Shown here piece after piece: positions 31,602-37,508 of a DNA stretch of 37,508 nucleotides (the first letter of the stretch is position 1; the number at the start of each line of letters is the position of its first letter). The position numbers and the translations under genes were made by a program. Under the pieces are notes generated by a model, which worked only from the letters and a program-made list of their open reading frames with translations, was not told where the DNA came from and ran no database searches. The DNA comes from an uncultured Acidimicrobiales bacterium (GTDB lineage Bacteria > Actinomycetota > Acidimicrobiia > Acidimicrobiales > AC-14), in NCBI GenBank assembly GCA_902805665.1, contig CADCTB010000227.1, positions 1-37,508 on the forward strand, given 5' to 3'.

Positions 31602-32618
31602 GCGGAGCTGATCGCCGAGCGGGCCCGGCGCGAGGGCCCACTGGGGTTTGCAGATGTAGTCGAGACGGCGCTTTACCACCCGCGGCTCGGCTTCTACGAG
31701 GCGGGTGGGGCCGCGGGCCGGGGCGGCGACTTCCTGACCAGCCCCGAGGTCGGCCAATTGTTCGGGGCGGTGCTGGCCCGGGCCCTCGACTCGTGGTGGG
31801 TTGAGATGGGCCAGCCGTCCCCGTTCACCGTCGTGGAGGCGGGGGCGGGCCGGGGCGTCCTGGCGAAGGCAGTTCTCGCCGCCGCGCCGGCGTGCCGGCC
31901 CGCCCTGCGCTACGTGGCCGTCGAGCGGTCGAGTGCGCTGCGGGCGCAGTTGCCAGAGGGAGTGGAGCCGGCCGTCGTGATGCCGGAGCAGCCCTTCGTC
32001 GGCGTGGTCCTGGCCAACGAGCTGCTCGACAACCTCCCCTTCGGCCTGCTCGAGCGCCGGGCCGGCGGCTGGGCCGAGGTCCGAGTCACGGAGGCGCTGC
32101 TCGAGACGCTGGTGCCTGTCGACGATGGGGCCGAGAGCCGGCTGGCGCCCGACGCGCCGGTCGGAGGGCGCATCCCCACGCAGCGGGCGGCGTGCGCCTG
32201 GGTCGACCATGCCCGTGGGTTGGTGCAGGCCGGACGGGTGGTGGTCCTGGACTATGCGGACACGACGCCGTCGATGGCCCGCCGCCCATGGACGGAGTGG
32301 GTGCGCACCTACCGGGGGCACAGCCGAGGGCGGCCGCCTCTGGCCGACCTGGGAGGTCAGGACGTCACGTGCGAGGTGGCCGTCGACCAGCTGCCCGTAC
32401 CGTCGGCGGACCACAGCCAGACCGAGTTCCTGCGGGCCCACGGCATCGACGAGCTGGCGGCGGAGGCCGGGCAGGCGTGGCAGGAGCGAGCGCACATCGG
32501 GGACCTGCAGGCGCTGATGGCCCGCAGCCGGGCCAACGAGGCCGTCGCCCTCACCGATCCCACCGGCCTGGGCGCCTTCAGGGTGCTGGAGTGGGTGGCC
32601 TGCGGTCAGGGCCGGTAG
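31584..32618 (+). CDS. midA: MidA/NDUFAF7-family SAM-dependent methyltransferase
   Basis: A 344-residue class I methyltransferase of the MidA family. Visible hallmarks are LGFADVVETALYHPRLGFYE, GRGGDFLTSPEVGQLFG (residues 45-61), the SAM-binding VVEAGAGRG (83-91), VLANELLDNLPFG, and VVVLDYADTTPSMARRPW leading to RTYRGHSRG. In mitochondria NDUFAF7 dimethylates an Arg of NDUFS2 (NuoD) early in complex I assembly. Here the gene directly follows nuoN of set 2, whose NuoD has that Arg, so NuoD2 is the natural candidate substrate; this is inference. The start is TTG 31584, with no good ribosome site, inside an inverted repeat. The 3' end overlaps the convergent Kelch gene by 13 bases. Confidence 0.88.
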   Translation: MISSVLAELIAERARREGPLGFADVVETALYHPRLGFYEAGGAAGRGGDFLTSPEVGQLFGAVLARALDSWWVEMGQPSPFTVVEAGAGRGVLAKAVLAAAPACRPALRYVAVERSSALRAQLPEGVEPAVVMPEQPFVGVVLANELLDNLPFGLLERRAGGWAEVRVTEALLETLVPVDDGAESRLAPDAPVGGRIPTQRAACAWVDHARGLVQAGRVVVLDYADTTPSMARRPWTEWVRTYRGHSRGRPPLADLGGQDVTCEVAVDQLPVPSADHSQTEFLRAHGIDELAAEAGQAWQERAHIGDLQALMARSRANEAVALTDPTGLGAFRVLEWVACGQGR

Positions 32619-34039
32619 CGGACGCCCTCCGACGATGACGCGGGGGAGCTGACCACTACCAGGCCTCCCCACATCAGCATCCCTTCACCGTCCCAGACCG
32701 CGATGGGGAACCCACGGCCCAGCAGCGGCACCGGTTCCAGGGCCCGCCAGCGGTCAGTGGCCGGGTCGTAGGCCGCGCCGTCGTCCAGGGGTACCAGCAC
32801 CGTCCTGGGCTCGATGATCCGGTCGAGGGGTCCGCTGTCGACGGCGCCCGGCAGGCCGATGCCACCCCAGAGCACCAACTCGCGCCCGCTCCACACGGCG
32901 GCCGGGGCGGTGCGCGGCGTGAGCGGCGCGTCGGCCATCGGACGCCAGAGATCGCTGCCCGGGTCGTACGCGGCCCCGTCGTCGAGCAACCCACCGCCGC
33001 CGACGGTGTTGCCACCCCAGACCAGGAGCTCGCGCCCGGTCCACACCGACGCCGCGTCGTCACGCCCCGCCAGGGGAGAGGCGGCGATCGTGCGCCACCG
33101 GTTGGCGTCCGCGTCGTAGGCGGCACCGTCGCGGAGCTCCACCCCGGCGGCGACGTCGACCCCGCCCCAGACCACCATCTCCCGGCCCGTCCACGCCGTC
33201 ACCGCGCCCGAGCGCCGGCTGAGCGGGCCTTCGGCGATCGTCCGCCAGCGGTCGGCGCCCGGGTCGTACGCGGCCCCGTCCAGGAACGCGGCGTCGAGGT
33301 TGCCGCCTCCCCAGACCAGCAACTCGCGACCGGTCCACACCGATGACACGCCGTTGCGAGGAGCCAGAGGGCCGGCCGCCACGGGACGCCAGCGATCACG
33401 TGCCGGGTCGTACGCCGCCCCGTCGGCGAGGAACGCGTCAGCATCGACGCCGCCCCACACCACCATCTCGGTACCGGTCCAGGTGGTGGCGGCCGGGGCC
33501 CTCGCCGACAGTGGCGACGAGGGCAGCTTGCGCCAGGCGTCGGCCGACGGCGTGTATGCCGCACCGTCGGCCAGGTGGGGGGCGCGGAACGTGGGGCAGG
33601 CCGCGCCGGCGCAGTTCTCCCCGCCCCAGATCAACAGCTGCGATCCGGTCCAGACGTGGGCGGCGTGGTATCGCCCGCACAGGCCCGATGGCGACATCTC
33701 GGTCCAGTGCGGACCGCCCTGGGAACCGATCCCGACGTCGGGCGCCGTCTCCGTCGGGCACGGTGGCTTGGCCGGCTCACCCCGGCCGGTGGTCCGGACC
33801 AGCTGGATGAAGCCGGCGATGGCGACGAGAAGCAGGAGGCCACCCACGGCTTGGAACCGGCTCTTGCGGGGAGCGGCCGCCTTGGACGCGTGGTCGGGGC
33901 ACTTGAAGCCGACCTCGGTGCGGATGGCGCACGCCGGGCAGATCGGCGTGTCACAGGTGACGCAGGTGATGCGGGTCGGCTGGCCGTGGCGCTGGCAGGT
34001 CAGGCCCGCAGGCGCCGCCGGATCGCTGCCGCCTTCCAC
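32606..34039 (-). CDS. B-box-like zinc finger, one membrane helix and Kelch propeller protein
   Basis: A 477-residue protein. Residues 15-50 form a B-box-like zinc finger with C15, H18, C26, C29, C34, C37, C47 and H50. One membrane helix follows at about 64-81 (AVGGLLLLVAIAGFIQLV). The rest is a run of about seven Kelch-type repeats, each with a W(T/S)GxE(L/M)(L/V)VWGG strand and a later DGAAYDPxxDRWR segment, which would close a seven-bladed propeller outside the cell. Orientation is inferred: finger inside, propeller outside. I chose the GTG at 34039 because a TATCCT box (34053-34048) lies 8 bases upstream and because an ATG at 34105 would overlap acetyl-CoA synthetase. The function is unknown; the finger resembles those at the N terminus of actinobacterial rhomboid proteases. 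Confidence 0.8.
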   Translation of the reverse strand: MEGGSDPAAPAGLTCQRHGQPTRITCVTCDTPICPACAIRTEVGFKCPDHASKAAAPRKSRFQAVGGLLLLVAIAGFIQLVRTTGRGEPAKPPCPTETAPDVGIGSQGGPHWTEMSPSGLCGRYHAAHVWTGSQLLIWGGENCAGAACPTFRAPHLADGAAYTPSADAWRKLPSSPLSARAPAATTWTGTEMVVWGGVDADAFLADGAAYDPARDRWRPVAAGPLAPRNGVSSVWTGRELLVWGGGNLDAAFLDGAAYDPGADRWRTIAEGPLSRRSGAVTAWTGREMVVWGGVDVAAGVELRDGAAYDADANRWRTIAASPLAGRDDAASVWTGRELLVWGGNTVGGGGLLDDGAAYDPGSDLWRPMADAPLTPRTAPAAVWSGRELVLWGGIGLPGAVDSGPLDRIIEPRTVLVPLDDGAAYDPATDRWRALEPVPLLGRGFPIAVWDGEGMLMWGGLVVVSSPASSSEGVRYRP

Positions 34040-34047
34040 GCTGGGGA

Positions 34048-34075
34048 AGGATATAGACCGGCGGCTGGGTAGGCT
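34048..34075. promoter_or_regulatory. Divergent leaderless promoters (Kelch gene and acs)
   Basis: On the minus strand TATCCT (34053-34048) lies 8 bases before the GTG of the Kelch gene. On the plus strand TAGGCT (34070-34075) lies 8 bases before the ATG of acs at 34084. Neither gene has a Shine-Dalgarno sequence. The gap between the two starts is 44 bases, so the two promoters overlap and may compete. Confidence 0.45.
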
Positions 34076-34083
34076 CCAAAACC

Positions 34084-36069
<1,986 letters not shown>

Positions 36070-36073
36070 CCGC

Positions 36074-36562
36074 CTGCCCGACATCCCCAAGCACTGGCAC
36101 TGGCGAGACGGCGCCGTGGAAGGCCCGTCTGTCCTCGTCGACATCGACGGTGTCCTGTCGGATGCCACCGGTCGCCAGCACTTCCTCGAGGACCAGTCCA
36201 AGCGCAACTGGCGTGCCTTCTTCGACGCCTGCGGTGACGATCCGGTCATCGAGGAGGTGGCCCGCCTCATCGAGCTCCTCGACCGCGATCTCGCCGTCAT
36301 CCTTCTCACCGGCCGGCCGGTGAGAGTCCAGCCCCAGACCCTTGCCTGGATGGAGCGCTACGGCGTGCGCTGGGACCTGCTCATCATGCGCAACGCCGGC
36401 GACTACACCGCGGCCCGCGAGTTCAAGCGCCAGACCGTCGGAGAGCTGCGGGACCACGGCTTCGACCTCCGCCTGGCCTTCGAGGACGACCGCCGCAACG
36501 CCGAGATGTTCCACGAGGAAGGCGTGCCCTGCGTCTACATCCACTCGGGGTACTACGAGTAA
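36074..36562 (+). CDS. HAD-superfamily phosphatase-like protein, PNK 3'-phosphatase type
   Basis: About 162 residues. HAD motifs are in order: LVDIDGVLSD with nucleophile D23 and acid D25; LLTGRP with T79; K118 in the GDYTAAREFKRQ region; and the acidic FEDD at 136-139. The spacing and the FEDDRRNAEMF ending resemble the 3'-phosphatase domain of T4-type polynucleotide kinase, but no kinase domain is attached and the substrate is unknown. No ATG occurs early in the frame. AGGAG inside the end of acs lies 7 bases before a CTG at 36074, which would start PDIPKHWHWRDG, a stretch that looks coding; the first GTG (36116) would lose those residues. CTG initiation is therefore proposed, with moderate confidence. 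Confidence 0.75.
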   Translation: MPDIPKHWHWRDGAVEGPSVLVDIDGVLSDATGRQHFLEDQSKRNWRAFFDACGDDPVIEEVARLIELLDRDLAVILLTGRPVRVQPQTLAWMERYGVRWDLLIMRNAGDYTAAREFKRQTVGELRDHGFDLRLAFEDDRRNAEMFHEEGVPCVYIHSGYYE

Positions 36563-36636
36563 CGCCTAATTTCATGTAGTTCCGTGCTGCAAGGCTCTTT
36601 GAGCACCGACAGCTCTAAGGTGCAAGCATCTCCGAG
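36563..36636. promoter_or_regulatory. Intergenic gap before the last gene
   Basis: A 74-base gap, less GC-rich than its surroundings. TAAGGT at 36616-36621 could be a -10 box, leaving a leader of several bases before the ATG at 36637. No clear Shine-Dalgarno sequence and no hairpin are seen. Confidence 0.25.
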
Positions 36637-37485
36637 ATGGACGAGACCGATACGTCGAAGGCCATCTGGACGTTCGAGGGTTTCGACCCGTCGTCGTACG
36701 ACGAGGTCCTGTCGCGTTCGATGAAGCCGCTCTCCTCCAACGCCGTCATCGAGCAATTCCTGTCCGGTGTGCCGCTCGACGCCGGAAGCCGGATCGTCGA
36801 CGCTGCGTGCTACGACGCATCGAGATCGCTGCCACTTTCTGATCGTGTCGGCTGCCGACTTGTCGGGGTGGACATCTCTCCTCATGGCGCGGACGCTCGC
36901 CGGTCGTCGGTGTCCGATTTCACGAACGCTGGAAGGCTTCTGTTCGTGCAGGGCCGCATAGAGGCTCTCCCACTCGCCGACGCCGTCGCGGACCTGACCT
37001 GGTGCACCGATGCGATCAGCTGTGCAGACTGCTCCTCGGTAACGCGTGAACTCGCCCGAGTGACCAGGCGGGGAGGGTGGGTCATCCTCCAAGCGACCAG
37101 TGCGACCGGACAGTTGTGCCCGGAGGAGCGCGCCTGGCTCTTCCGAATGCTCGGTCTCGCCGAGGAAAGCATGGACCGGAACTCCATTGAATTGGCGTGC
37201 GCAGACGCAGGCCTCGAGATTCAGGAGCGTGTGCGACTCGGGAATCAGTCGCTGCAGAGCCGCCTCGAGTGTCCGGGCAGCGGCCCGTCGGAGCTGCTGA
37301 CGGTTGCCCGGCTGACCGAGTACTTCGAGCGCTACATCGCCCGCTGGGGCGAGCTGTGGTATCAGCGGGTGCTTGCCTGGGAGTCGTGGGCGCTCTACCA
37401 CGCACTCGGAAAGCCTGGAGGACCACATCTGGCTGTTTCACCGTCCTTGACGGGGGGTTCGTTTATCGCGGTGTTACCGACTTAG
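36637..37485 (+). CDS. Divergent class I SAM-dependent methyltransferase
   Basis: A 282-residue protein with a Rossmann-type methyltransferase layout: RIVDAACYDASRSL at the SAM motif, CRLVGVDIS after the second strand, GRIEALPLADAVADLTWCTDAI (motif II region), and LARVTRRGGWVILQ (motif III region). The glycine-rich core usually seen as DxGxGxG is AACYDAS here, so cofactor binding may be weakened or altered. The C-terminal part (FERYIARWGELWYQRVLAWESWALYH) is helical and aromatic, perhaps a substrate lid. Codon use looks less GC-rich than that of the nuo genes. Substrate unknown. It stands alone after the HAD gene, and its stop codon lies in a terminator-like hairpin. Confidence 0.65.
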   Translation: MDETDTSKAIWTFEGFDPSSYDEVLSRSMKPLSSNAVIEQFLSGVPLDAGSRIVDAACYDASRSLPLSDRVGCRLVGVDISPHGADARRSSVSDFTNAGRLLFVQGRIEALPLADAVADLTWCTDAISCADCSSVTRELARVTRRGGWVILQATSATGQLCPEERAWLFRMLGLAEESMDRNSIELACADAGLEIQERVRLGNQSLQSRLECPGSGPSELLTVARLTEYFERYIARWGELWYQRVLAWESWALYHALGKPGGPHLAVSPSLTGGSFIAVLPT

Positions 37486-37500
37486 CGCGCCTTCGCGCTA
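37483..37500 (+). terminator. Hairpin at the stop codon of the last gene
   Basis: TAGCGCG (37483-37489) pairs with CGCGCTA (37494-37500) around a CCTT loop. The left arm contains the TAG stop. No U-tract follows before the window ends at 37508, so it is only a candidate terminator. Confidence 0.45.
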
Positions 37501-37508
37501 TCTCACGC

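Overview
The window is strongly GC-rich (roughly 70% by eye, not counted). It uses GTG, TTG and possibly CTG starts freely. Several genes have an actinobacterial-type -10 box (TAGnnT) only 6-8 bases before the start codon, which implies leaderless mRNAs. With the gene content, this suggests an actinomycete, perhaps a deep-branching class such as Acidimicrobiia. The class is an inference; no rRNA or other taxonomic marker is present.

Layout. (1) 1-1780, minus strand: a SWIM zinc-finger gene and the start of a DUF5691 gene, probably the edge of a MoxR/vWA-type operon continuing to the left. (2) 1823-3639: nuoC and nuoD of a first complex I set. (3) 3640-7950: material that splits this set, namely a SUFU-domain gene and, on the other strand, a peptide/solute ABC transporter (lipoprotein and two permeases, no ATPase). 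(4) 8015-20525: nuoEFGHIJKLMN, completing the first set except nuoA and nuoB. (5) 20523-21000: two tandem copies of a structured repeat and a small CSCGW-motif protein. (6) 21038-31499: a second set, nuoABCD-HIJKLMN, without nuoEFG. (7) 31584-32618: a MidA/NDUFAF7-family methyltransferase. (8) 32606-37485: a membrane-anchored Kelch protein with a B-box-like zinc finger (minus strand), acetyl-CoA synthetase, a HAD-type phosphatase-like protein and a divergent methyltransferase.

How the genes work together. There are 23 nuo genes in two neighbouring, non-identical sets. Set 1 has the NADH-oxidising module (EFG) but no A or B. Set 2 has A and B and the 11-subunit core but no NADH module. Either the two sets share parts, or set 2 is a separate 11-subunit enzyme fed by another donor. 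NuoD2 carries the Arg that NDUFAF7 methylates in mitochondrial NDUFS2, NuoD1 has Thr there, and the MidA gene lies at the end of set 2.

The nuo region also contains unusual small-scale structure: short leaderless ORFs whose stop codons overlap the starts of nuoE and nuoH2; four bridging mini-ORFs that overlap the previous stop and the next start; and an approximately 100-bp repeat whose copies keep the same stems through compensatory base changes. I found no rRNA, tRNA, CRISPR array, transposase or replication origin.
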